From Alphaproteobacteria bacterium (GTDB lineage Bacteria; Pseudomonadota; Alphaproteobacteria; Rs-D84), in NCBI GenBank assembly GCA_017520675.1, contig JAFXFG010000024.1, positions 1 through 40,806 of the forward strand: a stretch of DNA of 40,806 nt. The letters are read 5' to 3'. Numbering within the stretch: position 1 is the first letter of the stretch; the number at the start of each line of letters is the position of its first letter. Positions 29,054-37,476 of this stretch are shown piece by piece. The position numbers and the translations under genes were made by a program. The notes beneath the pieces were generated by a model. The model worked only from the letters and a program-made list of their open reading frames with translations, did not search any database and had not been told where the DNA came from.

Positions 29054-31669
29054 ATGATTAAGAACGTTATTACAAAATTATTAGGCTCTGCGAACGACAG
29101 AATTGTAAAGAATTATGATAAAACGGTGTCCTTGATAAATGACTTGGAACCAAAATATCACGCAATGACCGACGACGAATTACGCGAACAGACTGTTGTG
29201 TTGCGTGCGCGTTTGGCGGCGGGCGACAAAGAAAAAGACATTTTGCCCGATGCCTTTGCCCTTGTACGCGAGGCTTCTATTCGCACCATCGGTCTGCGAC
29301 ATTTTAACGTCCAGATGATTGGTGGTATGGTTTTGACGAACGGTCAAATTGCCGAAATGAAGACTGGTGAAGGAAAAACCCTTGTTGCGACTTTGGCGAT
29401 GTATCTAAAGGCGTTGCATGGCAAAGGTGCTCATTTGATAACTGTTAATGATTATCTGGCATCACGCGATGCGTCTTGGATGGGCGAAGTTTATAAATTC
29501 TTGGGGTTGACGGTTGGTATCATTCAGCACGATATGACCGACGAAGAAAGGCGTGCGGCATATGCCTGTGATATAACATATGTTACGAATTCTGAACTGG
29601 GATTTGATTATTTGCGCGACAATATGAAATTTACCAAGGAACAACAGGTTTTGCGTCCGTTCTTTTACGCGATTGTTGACGAAGTGGACAGCATTTTAAT
29701 TGACGAAGCGCGCACACCATTAATTATCTCTGGTCCTGCCGAGGACACCAGTGAACTTTATGCCAAGGTTGACGCTGTCGTGGCACAATTTGGCGAAGGC
29801 GACTTTAAAAAAGACGAAAAAGACAGACATGTTGTCTTGACGGAAGCTGGCGCAGACAACGCAACGCGTTTATTAAAAGAGGCTGGCTTATTGGTTGGCG
29901 ACAACCTGTATGCATCTGAAAATGCGGCCTTGGTTATGCATATTCAACAGTCTTTGTTGGCGCACCATCTGTATCAAAAGAATGTGAATTATGTTGTTCG
30001 TAATGGCGAGATTTTAATAGTAGACGAATTTACCGGTCGTGTTATGTCTGGTCGCAGATTTGGCAAGGGGCTACATCAAGCGATTGAGGCCAAAGAACAC
30101 GTTCGTGTTCAGCCAGAAAACCAAACTGTTTCCAGTATTTCGTACCAGAATCTGTTCCGTCTGTATCCAACATTATCAGGTATGACGGGTACCGCAATGA
30201 CCGAAGCGGCAGAATTTGAAGAAATCTATAAATTGCGCGTTGTTTCAATCCCGACAAACAGACCGGTTGCGCGTGTTGACCATCATGATGAAATCTATCT
30301 GAACAAAGAAGAGAAATACGACGCGATTCTAAAGCAAATTTCCGATTGCGTGTCCCGCAAACAGCCTGTCTTGGTTGGTACAGTATCGATTGAAAAATCC
30401 GAAGAATTGGCTGCGATTGTTCGCAAAAAACTGGGAATTGAACCTGCGGTATTAAATGCGAAACACCATCAGTCCGAGGCGAAAATTGTTGCACAGGCTG
30501 GTGCCCCAGGTGCTGTTACAATTGCGACAAATATGGCGGGTCGTGGTACAGATATTAAATTAGGCGGTAATGCCGAAGAACTAATTGCTGCACTGGATTG
30601 TGATGCATCAGATTTCGAAGAAAAAAAGAAAGAAATCTATGCAACAATCGAAGCCAATAAAAAGCAGGTATTGGCGGCGGGTGGTTTGTATGTAATTGGT
30701 ACCGAGCGCCACGAATCCCGCCGTATTGATAATCAGTTACGCGGTCGTTCTGGTCGTCAAGGGGACCCAGGGGATTCTAAATTCTTCCTTGCGCTGGACG
30801 ATGATTTGATGCGTATTTTCGGTGCTGCGCGTCTGCAGGGTATGCTGACAACGCTTGGGTTAAAATCGGGCGAAGCAATAACTCACCCTTGGATTACCAA
30901 GGCGCTGGAAAAGGCGCAAAAACGTGTCGAAGCCCGTTATTTCGAAGCGCGCAAAGAATTGCTTAAATATGACAATGTTATGAATGAACAGCGCACAGTT
31001 ATCTATAAACAGCGCAATGATTTGATGGTTTCCGAAGATTTGTCGGGCTTGGCCAAGGAAATGATTGGCGATGTCGTAGAAATCATCTGTGAAAACAGTA
31101 TTCCTGAAAAAGCAATACCTGCGGATTGGAATTTGACTGGAATTCACAATGCGATGTTGCGCGTATTTGCGATGGATATTACTGATATCGAAAAATGGAA
31201 GACCGACGAACAGATAACAGAACGCAAGGCATTTGAAGTGCTGCAAAATCTTGCACTACGCAGATATGAAGCGCAGGCAACAAAATACGGTCCAGAATTA
31301 ATGCAAATGGCATCGCGTCAGATGATGTTGGGCGCACTGGATTCGGTCTGGAAAAAGCATTTACAACAGATGGATTATCTGCAAAGTGCAATTGGTCTGC
31401 GTGGCTATGCCCAAAAGAATCCATTATATGAATACAAGCGCGAAGCCTTGGATTTATTCAAAAATACTATTAATAATTTTAAGATTATGTCTGTGTCCTA
31501 CATCAGTCGTATGGAATTAACGCGTGAAAATGTCGCCGCGACGGCTGCTGAGCATGCAAAACACGATGCAGGCCTGAATCAGGCGGCCGGTATGGATGCG
31601 CGTCGTAATGCGTTGTGTCCATGTGGCTCTGGACAGAAATTCAAGCATTGTTGTGGAAAACTGCACTAA
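29054..31669 (+). CDS. secA: Protein translocase ATPase SecA
   Basis: 871 residues from ATG at 29054, preceded by AAGGAAAAAAGG; an upstream in-frame start at 29009 lies inside the promoter and is rejected. SecA drives preprotein export through SecYEG. Walker A MKTGEGKTLVA (Gly105-Thr109), DEVDSILIDEARTPLI, preprotein cross-linking domain, ATNMAGRGTDIKLGG, and RSGRQGDPGDSKF. The C-terminus has the zinc-binding SEC-C motif CPCGSGQKFKHCC (Cys855, 857, 866, 867), which binds SecB in relatives. Monocistronic here. Confidence 0.97.
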   Translation: MIKNVITKLLGSANDRIVKNYDKTVSLINDLEPKYHAMTDDELREQTVVLRARLAAGDKEKDILPDAFALVREASIRTIGLRHFNVQMIGGMVLTNGQIAEMKTGEGKTLVATLAMYLKALHGKGAHLITVNDYLASRDASWMGEVYKFLGLTVGIIQHDMTDEERRAAYACDITYVTNSELGFDYLRDNMKFTKEQQVLRPFFYAIVDEVDSILIDEARTPLIISGPAEDTSELYAKVDAVVAQFGEGDFKKDEKDRHVVLTEAGADNATRLLKEAGLLVGDNLYASENAALVMHIQQSLLAHHLYQKNVNYVVRNGEILIVDEFTGRVMSGRRFGKGLHQAIEAKEHVRVQPENQTVSSISYQNLFRLYPTLSGMTGTAMTEAAEFEEIYKLRVVSIPTNRPVARVDHHDEIYLNKEEKYDAILKQISDCVSRKQPVLVGTVSIEKSEELAAIVRKKLGIEPAVLNAKHHQSEAKIVAQAGAPGAVTIATNMAGRGTDIKLGGNAEELIAALDCDASDFEEKKKEIYATIEANKKQVLAAGGLYVIGTERHESRRIDNQLRGRSGRQGDPGDSKFFLALDDDLMRIFGAARLQGMLTTLGLKSGEAITHPWITKALEKAQKRVEARYFEARKELLKYDNVMNEQRTVIYKQRNDLMVSEDLSGLAKEMIGDVVEIICENSIPEKAIPADWNLTGIHNAMLRVFAMDITDIEKWKTDEQITERKAFEVLQNLALRRYEAQATKYGPELMQMASRQMMLGALDSVWKKHLQQMDYLQSAIGLRGYAQKNPLYEYKREALDLFKNTINNFKIMSVSYISRMELTRENVAATAAEHAKHDAGLNQAAGMDARRNALCPCGSGQKFKHCCGKLH

Positions 31670-31686
31670 TCATTGGTGCAGTTTAT
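31660..31686 (+). terminator. Hairpin at the secA stop
   Basis: AAACTGCAC-taatcattg-GTGCAGTTT spans the stop codon; only TATACC follows, so termination may be weak. Confidence 0.45.
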
Positions 31687-31745
31687 ACCACATATTTTCA
31701 ATTGATAACTTTTTGCTGAATGTTTAACGATAAAGGAAAGGGGAT

Positions 31746-34700
31746 ATGCAGCAATTTATTCATCTTCGTACACACTCTAGGTTTTCTGTTGGGTCCAGTA
31801 CACTAACTATCAAGATGATTCCAAAATTATGTGCTGAGGCTGGTATGTCTGCGTGTGCCTTGACTGATACGAATTTGATGTCTGGCTGTGCTGAGTTTTC
31901 AGATGTAATGCCGTCGAATAAATTGCAACCGATTATCGGGATAGAGATAACTCTTAATCATCACAATGCAGACCCCAAGATTTTACGGGCTGGCACTTTG
32001 TCCAAGGTTGTATTGTTGGCGCAAAATCATACAGGTTATTTAAATTTATGCGAATTGAATCGAATAATGTATATGCGCACCGAAAATCACCATCTGGGGC
32101 CGTATATAACATGGGACGAATTGACTCAGCACAGCACAGGCTTAATATGTTTATCTGGCGCACATTTGGGGCCAATTGGTACAGCGATACTAAATAACCA
32201 AGAAGATTTAGCCCGAACACACGCAAAACATCTATTAGAAATTTTTGGTAATCGTTTTTACATAGAAATCCAGCGTCATGGTTTTGAAGAAGAAATCAAG
32301 ACGGAGCCTGTGTTTTTATCAATCGCGCGCGAATTAAACATACCAATTGTTGCAACCAACGATGTTTGTTTTGCATCTGATACAGATTACGAGGCCGCAG
32401 ATGCGTTAAGTTGTGTCTTGGGGCAGACCAAGGTTATCGACCCAGAACGTCCCCGAAAATCGTCGGAACAGTTTTTTAAGTCTTATGAACAGATGGCAGA
32501 AATTTTCTCAGATTTGCCAGAGGCGATTGAAAACACTGTCGTTATTGCGCAACGTTGTGGCTTTATGGTAAATGTTCATGAAAAGCCACTGTTGCCGCGT
32601 TTTGGTGATGATTTAGAAACCGAGTGTCAAATGTTACGCGACAATACCATGGATGGCCTAAAGCGTCGCTTGGAACAGCATGGGATTACAGATACCGCCC
32701 CATATTATGAACAGGCTGAATTTGAACTTGGTGTTATTATTGGTATGGGGTTCCCTGGGTATTTCTTGATTGTTGCAGATTATATTGACTGGTGCCGAAA
32801 CAACGATGTTTTAACTGGCCCGGGGCGTGGTTCTGGTGCTGGTTCGATTGTTGCGTGGGCGCTGGGTATTACAAATGTAGACCCATTAAAGTACGGGTTG
32901 CTGTTTGAACGTTTTCTGAATCCAGATCGTATATCTATGCCGGACTTTGATGTTGACTTTGAGCCAACCGGTATCGAGCGTGTCTTGGCATACGTCTGTG
33001 ATAAATACGGACACGACTCGGTTTGTCGTATCATTACATTTGGCAGTCTGCAAGCACGCGGTGCAATTCGTGATATTGGACGTGTATACGGTATGCCGTA
33101 TTCTAAATCGGACAGGTTATCAAAATTAATTCCCCAAGATGCAAAGACGCTAAAAGATGCGGTTGATATGTCTGTTGAAATTCAAGATATATTAAACAAT
33201 GATGAAGACCTTAACAAAGTCGTAACAATTGCCGAAGATTTAGAGGGTTCTCTACGAAATCTGGGACAGCATGCCTGTGGTGTTGTTATTGGCGACCGTC
33301 CAACGACCAAGATTGCACCCGTTTATCGTGATCCGGCCAACCCGTTACCGTCATGCCAATATGATGGAAAGTACCTTGAAAAATCAGGATTGATTAAGTT
33401 CGACTTCTTGGGGCTTGAAACATTGGTTGTGTTAAAGTATGCAACACGTTTGATTCAACAGACGCGTGGTATAAATGTTGATTTAGACCAAATACCAACA
33501 GACGACCCCAAAACAATGAAGTTATGGCAACAGGGATTAACCGAAGGCATATTCCAATTTGATGCCCCATTTGTACAACAGACACTGCGCAAGATGCATC
33601 CAACCAGCTTTTTGGAAATATCTGCATTAAACGCATTAAATCGCCCTGGGCCAATTGCTTTTATTCCGCAGTTTATCGCCCGTATGCATGGCGAAGAAGA
33701 AATCGAATATGTTCATCCAAAGGCAGAGCCTATATTAAAAGAAACATACGGTATCATTGTTTATCAAGAGCAGGTTATGCAACTAACGCGTGCGCTGGCT
33801 GGATTTACCCGCGGTCAATCTGACAACGTGCGCAAGGCGATGGGTAAAAAGATTATCGCCATGTTGGATGAATTAGAGGGTAAATTCTACGAAGGTTGCG
33901 AGAAAGAGGGTACTCTTGACAGGGATACGGCAAAGAACCTGTGGGAGAAGTTTAAAGACTTTGCAAAATACGCATTTAATAAATCACACGCAATTGCGTA
34001 TTCCATTGTTGCGAACCAATGTGCGTATTTAAAGGCGAACTATACCCCAGAATTTTTGGCTGCATCTATGTCCAGTAATTTAAATGACACAGATCAATTG
34101 GCGATATTTGTTGATGATGCCAAGACAAACTTTGGTATTCAAATTGTTGCGCCTGATATAAATCAAAGTGAATCCTTGTTTACGGTCAAAGATGGCAAAA
34201 TAATATATGGTTTAGCGGCATTAAAGGGTGTTGGAACGGTTGCTACTGATGCAATTGTAGCAGAGCGGAACGCGAACGGACACTTCAAGAATTTAACAGA
34301 TTTTGCAAAGCGTTGTGCGCATATTATGAACAAGCGTATACTCGAAGCCTTTGCAAAAACCGGTGTGCTGGATTCCTTGGAACCAAATCGCGCGGCAATT
34401 TATATGAATGCGGACGCTATATTGACTTATGCGGCTAAGTCCAAAGATGGTGCAAATATGCTTTCTTTGTTTGCGAACACTATCGAAGATGATGTCCAAG
34501 AAGACAGACTTGGTAAGAATTTGCCCAAGACAGAACCTTGGACATTCGGGCAAAGATTAGAAAACGAATTATCTGCGCTGGGATTTTATATATCTGCGCA
34601 CCCACTGGACCAGTACAAGCATTTGATTCAGCGTGCTAATTTGGCGACCAGCGCTGGTTTAGAGGCGCTGGGCGATCGCAAGTCGGTACAGATTGCCGCG

Positions 34701-35153
34701 ATTGTTAATTCTTTTGGTCGTCGTCGTACCAAGACCGGCAAAGAAATGATAACAATAAATGCCTCAGACAGTTTTGGTAACATTGATGCGGTTGCGTTTG
34801 GTGATTCAGCGATTGAATTTGCGCAAATTCTTGCGAACGAGAATTTTGTTATTATCTCGGGCAAGACATCTAATCGTGATGACAGGGTGTCAATATTTGT
34901 TGATTCTATTACACCGTTATCGCAATGGGTTGCCAAAATTGCCAAGAAAATAACAATGAATATCCGCGACAGAATGGTATTGCAAGATGTAAAAAAAGCA
35001 ATTATTTCATTACCGCGTGGCTATACGCGTGTTGAACTTGTTTTACATGGCGCAGACAAGGTTGCAACGGTTGCTTTACCCGGCGGGGTTGAACTTGGCG
35101 CGACAACAATTGCGGATTTAACTGCGCTTGGTCTAAAAGTGGAAATTGAATAA
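31746..35153 (+). CDS. dnaE: DNA polymerase III alpha subunit
   Basis: 1135 residues, normal for DnaE. Replicative polymerase. The N-terminal PHP domain (FIHLRTHSRFSVGSST, ALTDTNLMSGCAEF) is followed by the polymerase core with LTGPGRGSGAGSIVAWALG, MPDFDVDFEPTGIERVL (catalytic Asp pair), NRPGPIAFIPQF, YQEQVMQLTRALAGF and FNKSHAIAYSIVANQ, then a helix-hairpin-helix (ALKGVGTVATDAIV) and an OB fold (IAAIVNSFGRRRTKTGKEM). The PHP metal site looks partly degenerate, as in many proteobacterial DnaEs. AAGGAAAGGGG precedes the ATG. rsmH starts one base after the stop. Confidence 0.96.
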   Translation: MQQFIHLRTHSRFSVGSSTLTIKMIPKLCAEAGMSACALTDTNLMSGCAEFSDVMPSNKLQPIIGIEITLNHHNADPKILRAGTLSKVVLLAQNHTGYLNLCELNRIMYMRTENHHLGPYITWDELTQHSTGLICLSGAHLGPIGTAILNNQEDLARTHAKHLLEIFGNRFYIEIQRHGFEEEIKTEPVFLSIARELNIPIVATNDVCFASDTDYEAADALSCVLGQTKVIDPERPRKSSEQFFKSYEQMAEIFSDLPEAIENTVVIAQRCGFMVNVHEKPLLPRFGDDLETECQMLRDNTMDGLKRRLEQHGITDTAPYYEQAEFELGVIIGMGFPGYFLIVADYIDWCRNNDVLTGPGRGSGAGSIVAWALGITNVDPLKYGLLFERFLNPDRISMPDFDVDFEPTGIERVLAYVCDKYGHDSVCRIITFGSLQARGAIRDIGRVYGMPYSKSDRLSKLIPQDAKTLKDAVDMSVEIQDILNNDEDLNKVVTIAEDLEGSLRNLGQHACGVVIGDRPTTKIAPVYRDPANPLPSCQYDGKYLEKSGLIKFDFLGLETLVVLKYATRLIQQTRGINVDLDQIPTDDPKTMKLWQQGLTEGIFQFDAPFVQQTLRKMHPTSFLEISALNALNRPGPIAFIPQFIARMHGEEEIEYVHPKAEPILKETYGIIVYQEQVMQLTRALAGFTRGQSDNVRKAMGKKIIAMLDELEGKFYEGCEKEGTLDRDTAKNLWEKFKDFAKYAFNKSHAIAYSIVANQCAYLKANYTPEFLAASMSSNLNDTDQLAIFVDDAKTNFGIQIVAPDINQSESLFTVKDGKIIYGLAALKGVGTVATDAIVAERNANGHFKNLTDFAKRCAHIMNKRILEAFAKTGVLDSLEPNRAAIYMNADAILTYAAKSKDGANMLSLFANTIEDDVQEDRLGKNLPKTEPWTFGQRLENELSALGFYISAHPLDQYKHLIQRANLATSAGLEALGDRKSVQIAAIVNSFGRRRTKTGKEMITINASDSFGNIDAVAFGDSAIEFAQILANENFVIISGKTSNRDDRVSIFVDSITPLSQWVAKIAKKITMNIRDRMVLQDVKKAIISLPRGYTRVELVLHGADKVATVALPGGVELGATTIADLTALGLKVEIE

Positions 35154-35154
35154 A

Positions 35155-36012
35155 ATGACGACAGAACAAAAACATATTCCTGTATTATTAAGTGCAGTAT
35201 TAACTGCGCTTGGTGATATTCAAAACAAGACGATTGTTGATTGCACCTTTGGTGCTGGTGGTTATACTCGTGCATTTTTATCGCGTGGTGCGAATGTTAT
35301 TGCCTTTGACAGGGACCCAAATGTTTTACCAGATGTGGAACATATTGCCGCAAAATACGGTGATAAGTTTCGTTTTATTCCCAAAACCTTTTCTCATATA
35401 TCAGAATTAGATGAAACTGTTGATGCGATTGTGTTTGATTTAGGGATTTCGTCTATGCAAATTGATAATCCAGAGCGTGGTTTTTCGTTTCGTTCGGATG
35501 CGCCACTAGATATGCGTATGTCAGTCAGTGGTATGACAGCGGCTGAATTAATTAACAACAGTGATGTTAATACCCTGGCGCAGATTTTGCGTGATTATGG
35601 TGATGTTAATCGGGCGGGCATCTTGGCGCGCGTTTTAAAAGAAAATCAGCCAAAAACAACATTTGAACTGCGAAACTTAATCCATAATATCAAGGATGTT
35701 GCGCCTGTATTTCAGGCCTTACGAATCGCCATAAATGACGAGATGGGCGAACTTCAACGCGCCTTGTCTGCGGTGCCAGATTTACTATCGTGTGATGGCA
35801 AATGCATTTGTGTAACATTTCATTCATTAGAGGACAGAATTGTAAAAAATAAGTTTCGTGAATGGACGACTCCGCTTGGTGATCCACGTTTGCCAATTTT
35901 GCAACCTGCGCCATTTAGTTTGATTAAAACCGCATTACCAGACGCAGACGAATTATCAAATAATACGCGCGCTCGTTCTGCTCATATGCGTGGTGTAATA
36001 AAATCGTGTTAA
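35155..36012 (+). CDS. rsmH: 16S rRNA m4C1402 methyltransferase RsmH
   Basis: 285 residues from ATG at 35155; a TTG at 35146 inside dnaE would add three residues and is less likely. It methylates C1402 of 16S rRNA with SAM. Signatures: HIPVLLSAVL, VDCTFGAGGYTRAFL (SAM loop), VFDLGISSMQID, GFSFRSDAPLDMRM, FQALRIAINDEMGELQRAL and ICVTFHSLEDRIVKNKF. In most bacteria rsmH opens the dcw cell-division cluster before ftsL and ftsI; here it follows dnaE with a one-base gap and is followed by repeats, so it has left that cluster. Probably translated by coupling to dnaE. Confidence 0.96.
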   Translation: MTTEQKHIPVLLSAVLTALGDIQNKTIVDCTFGAGGYTRAFLSRGANVIAFDRDPNVLPDVEHIAAKYGDKFRFIPKTFSHISELDETVDAIVFDLGISSMQIDNPERGFSFRSDAPLDMRMSVSGMTAAELINNSDVNTLAQILRDYGDVNRAGILARVLKENQPKTTFELRNLIHNIKDVAPVFQALRIAINDEMGELQRALSAVPDLLSCDGKCICVTFHSLEDRIVKNKFREWTTPLGDPRLPILQPAPFSLIKTALPDADELSNNTRARSAHMRGVIKSC

Positions 36013-36076
36013 TCTTTGACACTTCTCACACCCTCGTTCATCGTCATTCCCGCGCATCTGCCCCCATTCACACATT

Positions 36077-36120
36077 CGTCATACCCGCGCAGGCGGGAAT
36101 CCATTGCCCCGCAGGGACAT
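36077..36120. repeat. 44-bp palindromic repeat, copy 3
   Basis: Same unit as at 15047 (left ATACCCGC, right GCGGGAAT). The whole stretch 36013-36440 is gene-free and built from the same repeat families as 14904-15530 in another order. Confidence 0.85.
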
Positions 36121-36126
36121 ATTTTT

Positions 36127-36239
36127 GTCATCCTGTGGCTTGACCACAGGACCCAGGTGTATTCCTTTTTTAAATCAGCATAACCTAGGTTCCATGGTCA
36201 AGCCATGGAATGACAATTTTTTTTACAAAAAAATTGTTA
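36127..36239. repeat. 114-bp compound palindromic repeat, copy 2
   Basis: Near-identical to 15369-15482, differing at a few bases in the middle (AAATCAGCATAACC against AAATTGGCACAACC). Both copies are directly preceded or closely followed by the 44-bp unit. Confidence 0.85.
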
Positions 36240-36262
36240 AAACAAAGAAAAACAAAACCACC

Positions 36263-36332
36263 CACACCCCGAACTTTTAACAAAACCCGCCTGCAACACG
36301 AAGTTTTAACGAAGTGTTGTCATACCCGCGCA
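36263..36332. repeat. Shared repeat block, copy 2
   Basis: CACACCCCGAACTTTTAACA followed by TGCAACACGAAGTTTTAACG and AAGTGTTGTCATACCCGCGC, as at 14925-15030 but with a single inner unit. Confidence 0.75.
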
Positions 36333-36356
36333 TCGCCCCCTCGCACACTCTCTCTT

Positions 36357-36400
36357 CGTCATACCCGCGCAGGCGGGAATCCATTGCCCCGCAGGGACAT
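36357..36400. repeat. 44-bp palindromic repeat, copy 4
   Basis: Identical in layout to copy 3, about 90 bp before the start of the next gene. Confidence 0.85.
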
Positions 36401-36487
36401 ATTATCAACAAAAAAAGATAAAATCATATTGACCCGCACGCAGTTTTTTTTGTACGATTAAACAAACTAAGGTAAAGGAAAAGGAAT

Positions 36488-37006
36488 ATGAACAAAATTC
36501 TATTGGCATTTATCACCACGATTTCTGCAATTTCCGCGGCAAATGCGGTTTGTCCGGTATGTACGGTTGCTGTTGGCGCTGGGCTAGAGGGCGCGCGTCT
36601 GTTGGGTGTTGATGATGTAATAACTGGGATTTGGGCGGGTGGATTAACTTTGTCGCTATTTTTCTGGACTGCCGGCTGGTTAAAGCGCCGCGGTGTAACA
36701 AATTTATTTTGGCAGATTTTTGTTCCTTTTATTGGCTATTATAGTCTGCTGGGATTAGTGTATTTATTGCCTGATGTATATTTTGGTGTGAATACTTTAT
36801 GGGGCATTGATAAATTCTTGCTTGGCATTATTGTTGGCACAGTATCATTTTATTTTGGTGCGCGTTGGTATGTATCGATTAAGCGCAAAAATGGTGGGCA
36901 TGCGCAGTTTGCCTTTCAAAAGGTTGCGGTTCCATTATCATTTTTGATATTGGCGACGATAATATTCTGGCTGATAACCAGACAGACAACAGGTTGCGGA
37001 TTTTAG
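36488..37006 (+). CDS. Membrane protein with N-terminal CPVC motif
   Basis: 172 residues. A signal peptide (MNKILLAFITTISAISAANA) is followed by VCPVCTVAVGAGLEGARLLG with a CxxC pair, then four hydrophobic segments at about 48-64, 75-97, 108-128 and 146-164. The start CPVCTVAVGAGLE..R.LGVDD is, from memory, shared with a group of conserved hypothetical membrane proteins in diverse bacteria; no function is established to my knowledge. The CxxC suggests a redox or metal role. AAGGAAAAGGAAT precedes the ATG; stop TAG. The next gene starts five bases later. Confidence 0.75.
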   Translation: MNKILLAFITTISAISAANAVCPVCTVAVGAGLEGARLLGVDDVITGIWAGGLTLSLFFWTAGWLKRRGVTNLFWQIFVPFIGYYSLLGLVYLLPDVYFGVNTLWGIDKFLLGIIVGTVSFYFGARWYVSIKRKNGGHAQFAFQKVAVPLSFLILATIIFWLITRQTTGCGF

Positions 37007-37011
37007 TTAAA

Positions 37012-37422
37012 ATGGCACAAAAGAACACTAAACATATTCAACAAAAAATAGAGCAGGCGGATATTGCGAAAAAGGCAAATCCGCTGGACTTGTCGTCTGA
37101 CCAAGACCTAACGATTGGCATAATGAATTTGCTCGCGATTGAGGGGGCAACCCCACCCGACAGCAATCTGCATCAGATGGTTTCCGATATGCGTGCCCAG
37201 TTGCTGACGCGCATTGTTCCGGCAAATTCGGATTTATTAGAAATGTCTATTCGTCTATTAGGACTGGCGATGGGATATATGGACGCGGCAGTGCACCAGT
37301 CTGCGCCAGATTCGTACAAGACTTATGATATGGCTTATGGTGCATATTCTGCGTTTTGGGGATTGAATATGGGGCTTATTGGAATAGCGGACGTTGAAAA
37401 AATGCAATTTGATTCAAATTAA
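37012..37422 (+). CDS. Hypothetical protein
   Basis: 136 residues from ATG at 37012, five bases after the stop of the membrane protein; a longer frame to 36994 overlaps that gene and lacks a ribosome site. Basic N-terminus (KNTKHIQQKIEQADIAKK), then helical: LTIGIMNLLAIEGATPPD, LLTRIVPANSDLLEMSIRLL, AYSAFWGLNMGLIGIADVE. No signal peptide and no family recognised. Cytoplasmic location and co-transcription with 36488-37006 are likely. Confidence 0.65.
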   Translation: MAQKNTKHIQQKIEQADIAKKANPLDLSSDQDLTIGIMNLLAIEGATPPDSNLHQMVSDMRAQLLTRIVPANSDLLEMSIRLLGLAMGYMDAAVHQSAPDSYKTYDMAYGAYSAFWGLNMGLIGIADVEKMQFDSN

Positions 37423-37476
37423 GTATTGATTCAAGTGTACAAAAAATGGTAAAATGCGAAAAAGAGAGAGTCGAAA

